Assembly: GCF_014356525.2 (NCBI RefSeq)
Contig: NC_052515.1
Coordinates: 22,327,212 to 22,391,211, forward strand
Direction: 5' to 3'
Origin: Nilaparvata lugens
Taxonomy: Eukaryota > Arthropoda > Insecta > Hemiptera > Delphacidae
DNA: 64,000 nucleotides
Below the pieces are notes generated by a model that was not told the DNA's origin, searched no databases, and saw only the letters and a list, made by a program, of their open reading frames with translations. A program made the translations under genes and the position numbers. Of the stretch, positions 44,196 to 56,542 are shown piece by piece (the first letter of the stretch is position 1; the number at the start of each line of letters is the position of its first letter).

Positions 44196-45578
44196 GGTGT
44201 ATCATGGAGGAGCAGATAACTCGAAAGATGCAATAAGGAAAAGAGCTTAATATCAACATTCGATGGATTGCGTTGAAAGGTAATACTATTACATCGAGAA
44301 ATGGAGTTGGAGCATGATGTTCTGCTTGCTTCTTTGAAGTTTAAAGCTGCATTGCCACATATCACTATCAGTATCCGTTTCCGGTACAGTTGAAATGTCA
44401 TTCACATTAGTTGGGTTGATTCTCACCCTATCCGAACGAGCAGGTATGAATAGCCCCATTAAAACTCATGGGAAGATTTTTTTCACTGAACCGACTCGGA
44501 CTCTGATACTGATGTGGAAATTCAGTGTGAATCAATTTCTTGGGCATGGGTACTCACTCTATATGAAGAGAAATGCACAAAACTATGTATACTTTAAGGT
44601 GAGGAAAATGAGAATCTCCGAAACTGAAATAAACGGCTACACCATTATTCATGTATAATGAGAAATATTCCAGTATTTCAAAGTTATATGAATCAAAATT
44701 CAAATATTAATTCCTTGGTATGAGCACTAACCTAAGATGAAGACGAATGTACAAAATCATATGTACTGTATTTTAAATATTATTTCTAGTGAGAAATGAA
44801 TGAAGGAAAGGAGAAAACTGGAATAAGCGACTCTGCCATTCCATTATTCATCATGAGAAATATTTCATTATTCGAGAGAAAACGCTCTTCGGATGAAATT
44901 TATAGAGATTGGGAGTTAATGACTTGAAAATGAGGAATTGCAAATAGCAATGATCCTCTGAAACCTGAGGAAAATATCATTCAAGACGTTGAATACAAAA
45001 ATAATAGGCAGGATTGTTTGCTGGATGAGAATGAAAGATTTTGAAAGAATGTAGAAAAAATCTCTGAAAAAGTGAGACAAGTCAGGAATTTTTGAGATTT
45101 ATGAATGTTGAGAACCATTAGTGAAGATCAGAAGGGAATCAATTAGAGAGAAATGAGAATTCAAGATAAGAAAAGTACCGTAGTTGAAATCATGTTGAAG
45201 AAATTGAAGAGTGCTTCCAGAAATTGTAGAAATAGTAACAACAACTTACGTGGGATTTCATTTTGCCTTGTCACTTTTTTTCACTCTTACTTCAAATCTA
45301 CTCGAGAGGAAAACTCGTGCTACAATCTTCTCATTATACTACCTACTTTATTTTTCTTTATTTCGAAGTGAAAAGTGTAAATTGAAAATATTTTGCTGAC
45401 TATAACCTTAGTGTTCGGTTTTCCATTAGGGAACTTTGGACTATATACGGCGTGGTGGAACTAAGTTGTGCTCCATCTTTTCCTATACTTTTTTCGTTCA
45501 AAACAAGAGACCCTTGGGTCTACCCACCATTGAAAGCCATACGCTAAAAATAATAATACCTACATCAATATTCTAGAC

Positions 45579-46578
45579 CAGTGGTCGCCAAACAGTCGAT
45601 CGCGAGCTACTCGTAGCTCGTGGGGTAGTTTCTGGTAGCTCACAGAAATGCTTGGGTTGGCAACCATGCATTGAGAAACATGGCTACAAAATATTGCATT
45701 TCTCACAGATATAACTGAGAAACTGAATGATTTAAATTTGCAGATTCAAGGGAAAGATAAGGACATCGGTGAAATGATTTCAACTGTAACATCGTTTTCC
45801 AAGAAGCTCGAGATATGGTAAAAGAATGTCGTCCAGATTGAATATGAACACTTTCCCAGTCTGAAGAGAATCAATGACGAGAAAATTCCTTCACAGCATC
45901 GCAGTAATAACCAAGAATATGTTACAATTCTTTCAGACTTGAGACAAAAGTTTGATCAACGATTTCAAGGTTTTAAAAGCATATCTAATATGGTGCAATT
46001 CATCAACTCTCCTTCTGTAGAGATCGATGCAGAAGACTTTGCAGCTTGTGTTGTAATACATTTTGGTGAAGATCAGGCTTCAGTTGAAATGGAATTTGTG
46101 GGGTTTTCAAAACGATCACTTTCTACAACTGGAAATATTTCGCCTCAAGCCCCCAAGAAAAATATCCAAATATTGTTCAAGTTGCATTGACGTTGAAAGC
46201 TATGTTCAGCTCTACCTACTTGTGTGAAACATCTTTTTCGAAAAAAATCGATACAGGAACAGACTCAGACTGACTGATGAACATTTGGACAAATGTATCA
46301 GAATGGAGGCTACAACGTACTCTCCAAACATCAAGAAAATACTTGATGACGAAAAAGAGTTACACTGCTCTCATTGAAATGTACATTTCAACTTTTGTTA
46401 TACTTTTTGCTATGAGTAGATTCCAACAGTAGAAATGTATCTTTATAGGCAATAAAGGTGTGAAATTTCATTTTGCATACGGTACCGTACTTCTTCAGCC
46501 CAATACTACTTGGTAGCTCACTAGAAGATTTATAAATGCTATTCTAGCTCACCAGGCTCATAAGTTTGGCGATCATTG
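45579..46578 (+). mobile_element. hAT DNA transposon relic, 1000 bp, with 8-bp target duplication
   Basis: TTCTAGAC occurs directly at both borders (45571-45578 and 46579-46586). The ends are inverted: CAGTGGTCGCCAAAC at 45579 and GTTTGGCGATCATTG at 46564-46578. An 8-bp duplication and a CAGTGGT-type end are hallmarks of hAT elements. Inside is a decayed transposase (next entry). Confidence 0.95.
45697..46376 (+). pseudogene. hAT transposase fragment (GTF2IRD2/ZBED5-like)
   Basis: The + strand reads AFLTDITEKLNDLNLQIQGK, then EMISTVTSFSKKLEIW, stop (TAA... read as TGG-TAA), EYEHFPSLKRINDEK, LRQKFDQRFQGFKSISNM, LTLKAMFSSTYLCETSFSKK and, after a frameshift, NRYRNRLRLTDEHLDKCIR. This is the C-terminal half of the ZBED5/GTF2IRD2-type hAT transposase, including the dimerisation motif (STYLCExxFS ... 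YRNRLTDEHL). The zinc finger and first catalytic parts are missing. Two disabling changes at least. Confidence 0.9.
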
Positions 46579-47895
46579 TTCTAGACAATTTTCGGTGCCA
46601 TAAATATTATGTTTTTTTGCCTGATCGTATTTCTATCATTAGCCACATTCTCTACTCATACTACAGAGTTAGACAAAATAATAGAATAGAATGACTACTA
46701 CTTTTCTATTTGATGAGATATGGTTTTATTTAAGGTTAATGAGGTATGGATAACAATTTGAAATTACAGTGACACGCTTATTATTCGAATGAGACTGTCA
46801 TTTTTATTTATCATGTGTACCGTAGATTCTGTCATTCAGAAAATGAGATAAGAAAAAATCATTGATCAGACACATGAAATAAAATAATATGTAAAATATC
46901 GACGTCCTTGTTCCGGTTATTGTATCGACGCTCTTGTTAGTCTCCTGTAGTCAATGTGGAAATTGTCTATATTCCTCTGAATCATTGCATGTGCTATCGT
47001 ATCGAATTTCCTGTTTTATTGTTTCATGTGTTATGGCTCCAAGTTTCGTTACTTATTTTCCATACACATGCATGAGGTAAGCTCATAAGAAACATTCACA
47101 AGGTGACAGGTGCACAGGTCCGGTAACAGTGAGGAGGCGACTCCAGATTTTTACGCATCAAAATGAGGCGTCCAGCGAAGGTCTGCCTTATAAATTCTAT
47201 AGTAGCTGATTCCGAACTTTCACATGTGGGTCGCCATCTTGTTGTGACCACACTTTATCGCTCTTCATAAGTCCGGCGTCGTCTCAGAAAAACTCACTTT
47301 TGAAGCAGAAAAACTCACACCAAATCGTCGTTAAGTAACGACTGTGTTGAAAGTGACGATCCGACGTTTTTTCTCGAAAGAAGAAGGATCAAGGAGGCCT
47401 AAAGGCCTATAATGAAGTTACGACTAAAGCCACATCAAACACTCAATCTTTTGCTGTGTAGAGGTGTTTCTTATAGAGGACAGAGAAAACTACTTCGAGG
47501 ATGCTTAGTTGAATCAATGAAGCATTGAATCATTGGACCATAAAGGTAGGCGCACACAGATCGTCATCGGACGGACGGCACGCATCGGACGAATCGGATG
47601 ATTAGATTTCAAATCAAATCGTTTATTGCACAAAAATATATACAGAATACAACTGAAAGGAAATTGACAACTTTGTGCTACACGTCGGCAAAAGAAAACT
47701 TGTACGCCGACGTGGAGTCTTAATATAACTTATTCACTTATACATTAATATTAATATATAAAATGATCCTACAATATTATAATATAGGCTAACAGTAATT
47801 AACATTCAACCACTAAATATTCCATTCTAAGAAATAACAATAAATTAAAGATATACATAAAGCTGAATTTAAGATTCATACAACATCAATCAATA

Positions 47896-49450
47896 TTAAA
47901 CCAAATCATTAATTGAATAAAAATAATTTTCTTTCACCCAGGTATGGAAATCTTTTATTTTAGGCTTCTTTATCAACCATCCTCTTGGAACTTTATTATA
48001 GAGTTTATTTCTCAAATATGAAATACTTCCACGGGATAGGGTGCTATCAACTCTTTCAATTGTGATTAAGTTTTGAGCGACTTGTCTAGTTACTCTTTGA
48101 TAATTTTGAATATTTTTTAATTTGAGCACATGTTTCTAAATAGTCTTTAAAATGAACAATTGTCTTATAGTGAACAGATTGGAATTTTGAAACAATGTGA
48201 CACTTGGGAAATCTCTCGGATACCTCATTATTGTTTTGATAACTAACTTTTGTAAAACAAATAGAGGTTTTAAAGTTGAATCAAAAGTTCCTCCCCATAT
48301 AGAATTACCATACTGAACTAAGGATTGGAATAGAGCAAAATAAACAGATTTTAGTAATTTTAGACTCAAAATACTTCTAAGCATGTACATTTTTAAATTG
48401 ACCACCCTTAATTTTCTACAAAGGTAGCTAATCTGAGGTGACCAGCGTAGATGCTTATCAACAAAAATACCAAGATACTTGTAATTGTTTACACTCTCAA
48501 TAACCTCATTGCAAGAATCACATGGATACCTGTTACAAGCATTATTCAAACAAAGCCTGTTCATATCTAGATCTCCTCTTGTTGTTGGACTGAAGGTCAT
48601 ACATTTTGTTTTACCAAGATTTAGTCTCAAATAATTACATTTTAGCCACTGAGAAACCTTATAGTAACCCACTTTTGTTTGCTTGATAACATCTTCCCAG
48701 GAACCTTCTTGGAAGATAAGTGCTGTCATCAGCAAAACAAATTGTCTTAGACCCAACTGAGTCCAGTACACTAGGCAGGCTATTAACATAGATCAAAAAT
48801 AAAACTGGTCCCAATACAGTCCCTTGATGTAGACCTCATGTCACATCTCTAATCTCACTATTACTACCACCACAGCTAACGATTTGGCTTCTACCCCTTA
48901 GATAACTTTCAAAGAAATCTAACTCTATTCCTTGAATACCAATATTATATAGTTTCTGGATCATTTTATCATGTGGTACTGTGTCAAAAGCCTTGGCCAG
49001 GTCCAGGAACATTACCAAGGTTTTTTTATTTGTTTTGAAACCATTGTATATTGTCTCAGTTAAGGACTCCAATGCATCCTCTGTGCTTCTACCCTGTTGG
49101 AAACCAAACTGCCTCTTATCAATGATTTTATTAACATCTAGATATTCAACTAATCTTTTCTTTACCAATTTTTCGAAAATTTTAGAAATAGAACTTAGCA
49201 AGCTAATTGGTCTATAATTTTGAGGTATTTCTTTACTCCCCCCCCCCCTTGTGTAAAGGAATAACTTTTGCATGCTTGAAATGCAAGGGAAAGTATCCAG
49301 ATGAAAAACAACAATTGAAAATTTCTGAAAGAGGTTTAGAGATTGTGTTAGTTAATAGTTTTAGCACGCTGTTGGATATGTTATCCCATCCAGGTGCCTT
49401 ATTATCATTCAAACTTTTGATTACTTCCTTGATTTCTGTTTCAGTAACAA
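47896..49450 (-). pseudogene. LINE reverse transcriptase
   Basis: The minus strand reads TEIKEVIKSLNDNKAPGWDN, VIPLHKGGG, IPQNYRPISLLSSISKIFEK, QFGFQQGRSTEDALESL, TLVMFLDLAKAFDTVPHDKM, QGTVLGPVLFLIYVNSLP, TICFADDST and YKYLGIFVDKHLRWSPQISY. Palm motifs (LDLAKAFD, FADD) are complete. Frameshifts occur near 49450, at the G10 run (49237-49246) and near 48830-48700, so it is inactive as it stands, though only lightly damaged. Confidence 0.92.
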
Positions 49451-50804
49451 ATTGAAATTAAATGCATTTTCAATATCTATTGTTTGTTCCAAATATTGAT
49501 CTTCATTCTGTCCATGTATATCAATTTCCTGCGCTTGATTTATACCTACATTCACAAAATAGTCATTCAAAGCATTAAGATCTTGATTTACATGTAATCG
49601 TGAATTCTTATTTACCCCAATAATTGCTTGATTTATCACAGACCATATCTTCTTAGGGTCACCTTGAGCTTTATTTATTTCTGATTGATAATATAAATCT
49701 TTTGCTTTTCTAATTAGATCTACTATTCTATTTCTGTAAGACAGGAATTTCCTTCTCAGCTCTACATTAAATGGTTCATTTTTCAATCTTTTATATAATC
49801 TATCTCTTATAGTTATGGACTTTAGAATTCCATTGGACATCCAAGGTTTCAAATGTTTTTTAGTTAAATTAACCTTTTTAATAACTGTTGCTCTACTGAT
49901 GCACGTTTTTACATTATTTACAAATTCATTTACTAATGTTTCAATACTTCTATTCGCGTCAATCTCCCAATTAATTAAAGCACTCTCCTCTAACAACTTT
50001 TCTTTATTAACATTCCTCACTTCAATAAACTTACATGGCTTACTAGATCGAGAACAAACATCTTTTTTAATTGATGCGTGAAGAGCAGTCGCATAATGAT
50101 CAGTAATTGACATTTCTAATACAGCAGTTTTTAATGAGTCATTATGTTTGGATTTAGAAAAAATATGGTCTAAACAAGTATTTGAAGCAGGACGAGTTTT
50201 CTATTGACAAAGGACTCAAACCCATGCGAACTCATAATAGACAAATAATCATGCGTTTTTTTAGAGTTACATAACAAATCAATATTTACATCACCTATCA
50301 CTATGAATAATCAAAATTAAAGCATGAACCATTCATATAATTATCAAGTTGTTCTATAAATAAAGGTATACTTGTACTAGGAGATCTATAAACGGATGTT
50401 ACTAAATATTTATTATTTTTAGTTTGCAGCTCAACAGCTAAGAAAGGATATTCGTTTGGACTATCAATTTTTTTCGAGGAAATACTATTAGCTACATACA
50501 TGACAATTCCATCTGAACGATTCAAGGAGTTACATTTTATATATAAATTATAGCCATTAATGTTTAACAGTGATTTTTCTTCTTCAGAAGTCCAGGTTTC
50601 AGTAAAAATTAGAACCTCAAATTTTGTTCTCATGCTGTTCAAAATAATGAGAATTTGATCAAAATTTCTTTTCAAACTTCTTATATTTAAACTAAAAATA
50701 TTCAATTCATAATTAAGGGGCTGGATATAGTTCAAGTATTCATCGGTACTTTCACATTCCCTAACACTGTTAATACTATCTACAAATTGCGTGAGATCAT
50801 TCAT
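49421..50804 (-). pseudogene. LINE endonuclease and linker
   Basis: The first piece (50804-50301) reads NIFSLNIRSLKRNFDQILII, VLIFTETWTSEE, SDGIVMYVAN and LVTSVYRSPSTSIP, the APE endonuclease N-half. A frameshift near 50300-50200 leads into the second piece (50113-49421), which begins MSITDHYATALH (the SDH-type motif) and continues as the basic linker with KKHLKPWMSNGILKSI and KIWSVINQAI. Both catalytic ends of the endonuclease are recognisable but out of frame with each other. Confidence 0.88.
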
Positions 50805-51565
50805 AATAAATGTTTAATCAAACCTGTAGCAACACTTTATTCCTCTCCGTTGATAACTTTTATATTTGATGCATTGCTTTCAAGTGGAGTGCGCATACCT
50901 ATACGGATGCGGATAGGTATGCGCACTCCAATTGAAAACAATATATCAAATCTAATAATCCGATCCGTCCGATGCGTGCGATCGTCCGATGACGATCTGT
51001 GTGCGTCTACCTTTAAGGGCCGGTTTCCGAGCTCGTGATTGAGCTAAGTTCTAGAATTTGAACAGCTGGAGTCTGAAAATTGGCTGTCCGAAACAGGGCG
51101 TAATCGTTGTCGTAGTCAAAGTAACGTTTAATTTAAATTTTCGGAAAACTAGAATATTGAGCACAAAATAAAATGAAGTGCAAATAGTGTAAAGTTTCAG
51201 TTATTTTTAATTACTTAGAAATGTTAAATTTTGTGCAGGAAAAACGTTCCCAATTGATGAGGAAATAAAGATTTATTTTGCTGCAACTATTTACTGAGAC
51301 TACGCCCCGTTTCGGAAAGCCAATTATCCAACTCCAGCTGTTAAAAGTCTAGAACTTAGCTAAATCCCGATCTCGAAAACCGGCCCCAACTCATTGTATC
51401 ATCAAATCATCAAAAATCATTAAATCATTGTATCAAGAATCATCAAATCATTGAGTCATCACATCATTAAATCATCGATCTATCTTTCTTTATCATTCTC
51501 TATCTTCCTTATCCTTACCAGACCTCTTTCTACTCTGTTCTCTCAGTAAACATTTGTTTTTCCAG

Positions 51566-51781
51566 AGCTGTATTTTTGGCAAAATCCTCAACTTCTGGAT
51601 CGACAAGATAGAGCCTGTAAGCAGTCTTGGATCGACCTTGCTGTCCAGTACACTAGCTGTCTATTCCACCATTTTGAGAGAACTATTGCCTACTCCTGCC
51701 AAAACGCATTACACTTTCAATCTGAGGGACCTAAGCAAAGTGTTCCAGGGTATGCTCATGCTGGCTCCAAACTTTATCAAG
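51566..51781 (+). CDS. DNAH1: DNAH1 exon 10: AAA3 C-terminal helices
   Basis: The acceptor is TTTTCCAG before 51566 and the donor is GTGAGT at 51782. The exon is 216 nt, 72 codons, phase 0 at both ends. It reads SCIFGKILNFWIDKIEP, a variable stretch, then LAVYSTILRELLPTPAKTHY and HYTFNLRDLSKVFQGMLM. The LPTPAKxHYTFNLRDLSKV block is a hallmark of axonemal dyneins at the end of AAA3. The variable stretch is shorter than in vertebrate DNAH1, by about a dozen residues as I recall that protein. The preceding intron is 13.8 kb. Confidence 0.96.
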
Positions 51782-52029
51782 GTGAGTCAAAAACAGGATT
51801 TTGGATTTCTTGTAAGAAATTCAAGTGTCTCATCCTTTAGATGTCAAAGTTATGTTATAAACTACTTCATACTTATACTTTACTTTATACTTCATTGCCA
51901 AAAATAAAACAAACAATTCACTCATACACATACATACACGAGCAAAAATGAAAATAAAATGTACATGATACAATTACACATACATGCATATTAGATGAGA
52001 GAAGAAAAACTAATTATAATATTTCTAGG

Positions 52030-52072
52030 CATCACCAGCAAAAAGAAAACTCTTTGCCCGCTGGTGAGAGTT
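52030..52072 (-). repeat. Stem-loop shared with 37267-37310
   Basis: On the minus strand 'ctcaccagcgggcaaagagt' 'tttctttttgctggtgatg' parallels 'ctcccaccagcagttaaaga' 'cttttcttttgctggtggtg'. CACCAGC/GCTGGTG is the stem. Likely part of a LINE 3' UTR. Confidence 0.6.
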
Positions 52073-55000
52073 GCTTAAAAAATCCTTAAAATAGCTAGAA
52101 ATTGAAACAAAAGTAGAGACGCAAAATATACTTTAATTCTAGTTATGAGTGCTTCACTTGTAAATTTTGGAAAAAAAACATTACAAACAACTCACAACTT
52201 GAAACAAACTGTGTCGAATGCTGCATTTTATGTTTCTAACAAGATAGAGGAATATCCTGTGAAAGCTTCAACTATTGTATAATTATTAAGATATAAGATA
52301 TAAATCCTCTTTCAAATATTGGAAAAGAACCACAACCAATTTCCTGCCTGAAGCAAACAGGAAACAAGAGTGAGTTGTGAACTGAATTTAGTAGTTTTAT
52401 GTAACATTTCGATTAAATTTAATTCATTTTATTCAAAAACTACATAGTATGTAAAAACAAAGTAAAGGCAATACATTAGTTTGTAACATTAATATAAGTG
52501 AAAAGTTAATGAATAACTCCATGCTTGTACGATAAGTCCGTGTGCATGGAGGAGTCTTCTGACAATCGATAAGAGAAAGAATAACTATACTTTATTGACA
52601 CTAGATACAATAAAAAAATCTAGTAACTGGAAGCTTAATAGTATCTCCGTGTAATATTATCTCCGATATCTTCTCCGTGGAAAAATATTCATGCATTAAG
52701 TTCTGAAGACTAAATGAGATCTATACCAGTAGAACCCAATTAGAGAATAATTTAAAATACTTAAGAGCTTCATATTCAAATGTTGAAGACAAGTATATTA
52801 ATCTACTCCCAACTTCCAATTACTAATGCAAACATAGTTCATGAGAAAAGTTGTTAGTTTTTCTGACATGTGTGAATTGTCAATTAATTGTTGGAAACAC
52901 AAACACTATTACCATGAAATCACTATTCTATAAGCCCTCGATTATCCCATAACCATGTGACAACAAAGATTCTTCCACTCTCTGCAGTCTACACAGTATG
53001 CAAGACGTAATTTCCATTCTACCCTCTAACAGGGCGTTTCTTAATAAGAGAATGGATGGCCGTCTGATGGCTCCATTCACTGATTCAAGGACATTTTTGC
53101 CACAAAAACTAATCCTAGAATTGAACCGTCCCTGAGGCTTGAATAACAAAGACATCATCTTCCTCTCTTGTTGAGTATGTAATGATGTGAAAAGCTCTCA
53201 CGATTCTGATTTTCAGCTCTCCTGAACCTCCCCTCCTCTCCTTTTTTGCTCCTCTTTCTTCTATTTTCCTCCTCTTCATCCTCCATCTTCTTTCACTTCT
53301 TCATCATCCTATTTGCTCTCAAATCTCTCATGACCGTCTGTCTACTCATGTGATATTCATGAAAGAAAATAGAATGATTCTTTCACAACGGCACTCCTCT
53401 ATTATGAAATGTCTTATTCATCCATGATACACAGCCTTTGAATCACTGTGGCGTCTTTTCTCAATCTGAAATCTGAGTATAATGGAGTCTGTTGGGTTGA
53501 TTCAGGTCTGATTATTCGAGGAAGCGGTTTCGATGTATATTTTTTCTGAATATATTGTATTGACTCCCGATCGAAACCTTGATTATTCATCAACCATGAG
53601 CTGTTTAAATCTCTAGTAAGAGGGAATGGATTTTATTTCAAAAGAATTTCTTTTGAAAGTAGACAGCATTCAGTTTTGCTAACATGTTGTTTAATAGACA
53701 AATTCGAAACATTTTCAACAGTTTACAGAATCAAGCTTAATGTTTGCATACAATACAGATATGAATCAAAAACAATATGACACTTCAGTTGTCACCTGGG
53801 TGGAGGTTTTGGTTTCGCTCACACTTGTTTCATACTTTTTTTCAAATTTGAACTGATAATGATTCTATTCTCTACAAATTCTTTTCTGCTACCAAAACAT
53901 TAGTCCAAAATAGTAAATCTGGTATAGATCTGAATTCATAGAAGATTTAGATTGATTTATCATGAATTGACAGATACAGATATGGATCTATGAATTGCAT
54001 TGGTTTTACATTTCCGATACGCTGAGAGGTGATCCTCTCAATATTCAAAGCTATGACATCACTATAAACCGCCATTGCTGTGAAGTTTGAATTGTGGGAG
54101 TGACTTGACCAATGGGAGACGTGCACCATGATAGATCATTCTTCTACCAATTATAGCGCTTGCTCAACACTATTATAATATATCCTGCTGTTCTGTACCC
54201 CAGTTGAGCTCACGAAATTCGAATGATTTGCGTGATTGTAACAACCTAAACAGGTATATCGTTGTGATAGCTTCAAGTATTCTCATCTGTAGGAGCAACG
54301 TGACTTGAAATGACCAAGAAGACTCTGAATTCAACATGGAATTCAATCCTCTTAATGAATATATTCGAATGCAATCAGAACAATTAATTAATGAACTAGC
54401 TTATAAGACATTTCTATCATAACAGTTAAAGCTAGCACGAAGCTCAATTAGGAGGTCATAGATTGAAATGATCACAAGACTATGAAAACAAAGTAAAATG
54501 CATTCAAAAAATTTCAACAAACATATAAAAAATCCACTCAGTAGAAGAAAATCATTAGACAATGTTGGAATATCAAAAGATTCGCGATCAGAAATATATA
54601 TCTAGATTTTATTTTCTTTTATGTTCACCATTATACCATCGGCAAGGATAAATTAGTGGCATTACTAAGATTATGATACTATCATTTCCTGTTAATAACA
54701 ACAAAAAGTGAAATAATGAGATGAGGTCATCCAGTGGTAACTTTGGAACTGAAGCAAAAGGTTCACAAGAGTTCAATAGACAAGAAAAGAAAGAAATTGG
54801 ATTTCTCCATTCAGATTACAATAGATAGAAATGGAAGTATAAAGATCAAGCATGAGAGGGAATAGAGAAAGAAAGTGGGACTAGAAAGGAAGAGTACGAG
54901 AAGCAGCAAAGAGTTGCAGATGATGGTAATGCAGTAAATCCTTTTGTTAAAGTGACGTCTTTATCGCTCAAAGCTTGGAGCCTTGGGATCACTTTTTTAA

Positions 55001-55569
55001 TCCAGCAAACGCTCCTCGTAATAATGAGATCTCCTTTTGTGCAAAGTGAGTCAGTCTCCACCTGAACCTCCTCTCCCAAGGTCATTATATTATCAAGGCT
55101 CTACCCTCGTTCTAGAAAATTCTCCAAATCCTTGTTACTCCTTGCACTTTGTTACTAAATCAACATGAATCCTCAAGAAGTCATATCTGAGAGACTGTTT
55201 GAAGTTTTTTGTAAGATTATTTACAAAAAACTTACTAGAACCGTTCTTGATTTTATTCCAGACGCGAATAGTTTCACGAGATTCTCGCCATTATCAAGCG
55301 TAAAAAAGTTATGAGGTTCAGGACGACCATTTGATCACCATTCTAAACATGTTCTGTATTTGTATCTTCATTGAGTTTTGTCTTTCTTTGATGAATTTCA
55401 TGACTAATAACTTCAATTTTAATAAAACGATATTATTAGTCTGAATCAAAGACAATATTCTACTCAGCGCTGCGTTAATAATGATACATTGGTTATACAG
55501 TACAAATAATATTACAATACAAATTTGCATTCCTGGGTTTGATAGAATTGTACAGGTTCAATATTGTAT

Positions 55570-56415
55570 AACTAATGGGTGTCCACAGAGAGGGGGAGAT
55601 TTCGGAGACTGCGTCCTAGGAAATCCTGGTAGGGGGTTCAAAATCAAATCTTAGGGGAAGAGGGTTCCCAAAAGGACAGCAATGTTTAGAATAACAACTC
55701 ACAAGATTTTTGGGCTTCCAATTCAAGGGTGGGGGGAAGTAGCAGCTGAATGTGCGTCTGTGTACATGATATCTCATCTCCCAATCAACGGAATGACTTG
55801 AAATTTGGAATTTAAGGTCCTTCCCCTATAAGGATCCTACCCGAACAATTTCGAGCAAATCCAATTCAAGATGGCGGCTAAAATGACGAAAATGTTGTCA
55901 AAAACAGGGTTTAACGCGATTTTCTCGAAAACGGCTCCAACGATTTTGATCAAATTCATACCTAAAATAGTCATTGTTAAGCTCTATCAACTGCCATAAG
56001 TCCCATATCTGTAAAAATTTCAGGAGCTCCGCTCCATCTTTGCAAAGTTTGATTTTGGATCCCCAATTATCAGGCTTCAGATTCAATTTAAACAAAAAAT
56101 TTCGAGTGGAAAAGATCGAGCATGAGAATCTCTACAATTAATGTTCAGTAACATTTTCACCTAAAAATATGAGCTTGAAATTCGAGAAAATGTTATTATT
56201 TCATTTGCAAACTGTTGGCAACTGTTGATTCTATTAAATCATTCACTATGAAGAGATAGCAGACCTCGTGTGTCTCCAGCGTTATAGTCCTGTCACCAGC
56301 TGGCTTAGATCTTTGAATAGTAGACTTGAGATGCGAGGGAACACTAGCGTTAGGTGATAAATTTTCATAACTACAAGGAAAGTTGTGTGAGTGCGCCACA
56401 CCAGATTTTAAAAAT
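55570..56415 (+). mobile_element. Second copy of the TE at 42935-44195
   Basis: Shares 'atgacttgaaatttggaatt' 'taaggtcctt', 'caattcaagatggcgg', 'gattttctcgaaaacggctc' and the terminal 'aaggaaagttgtgtgagtgc' 'gccacaccagatttt'. It has only one 166-bp-type unit (about 55868-56040), so the array in the other copy is an amplification. Non-coding. Confidence 0.75.
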
Positions 56416-56542
56416 TTACAACCCACTTAAAAATGTCAATCATTTTCTCAGCTGATGTGGTCACTTCTTCCCTAAATCTAATCTGTGTGAATGGGCCGAA
56501 GCATTAGAGATATTTAATTTATGAGCACACTGCCTACTACTC

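Larger units (their letters stand above)
47610..50863 (-). mobile_element. Near-full-length non-LTR retrotransposon (endonuclease-RT), 3.25 kb
   Basis: Minus-strand element inserted in the MITE with ATTT duplicated at 47606-47609 and 50864-50867. Its 5' end lies about 60 nt before the first Met (50804). A single EN-RT polyprotein follows in frameshifted pieces to about 47896, then a 3' UTR and a 'caataaacgatttgatttga' tail. No ORF1 is present. It resembles CR1/L2-type elements and the + strand element at 24.4-29.6 kb, but is clearly a different family. Confidence 0.9.
47542..51014. mobile_element. Palindromic MITE (~223 bp) split by a LINE
   Basis: The left piece 47542-47609 starts 'aaaggtaggcgcacacagat' 'cgtcatcgga'. 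The right piece 50864-51014 ends with its inverse, 'atgacgatctgtgtgcgtct' 'accttt'. Joined across the LINE they form a full snapback: 113-bp and 112-bp arms meeting at 'ataggtatgcgcactcc' / 'ggagtgcgcatacctat' (50882-50930). No ORF. The superfamily is not determined. Confidence 0.88.
37774..51565 (+). other. DNAH1 intron 9 (13.8 kb)
   Basis: The longest intron, largely made of nested mobile elements listed separately: hairpin 38276-38377, long inverted repeat 38507-40068, Harbinger relic 40077-40676, palindrome cluster 40950-41665, tandem-array TE 42935-44195, hAT relic 45579-46578, and a LINE in a MITE 47542-51014. The stretches 41700-42930, 44200-45570 and 46590-47540 are AT-rich with nothing recognised. 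Confidence 0.85.

Noticed and set aside
54846..55085. 79-codon minus-strand frame
   Set aside because: No recognisable motif; low-complexity intron sequence.
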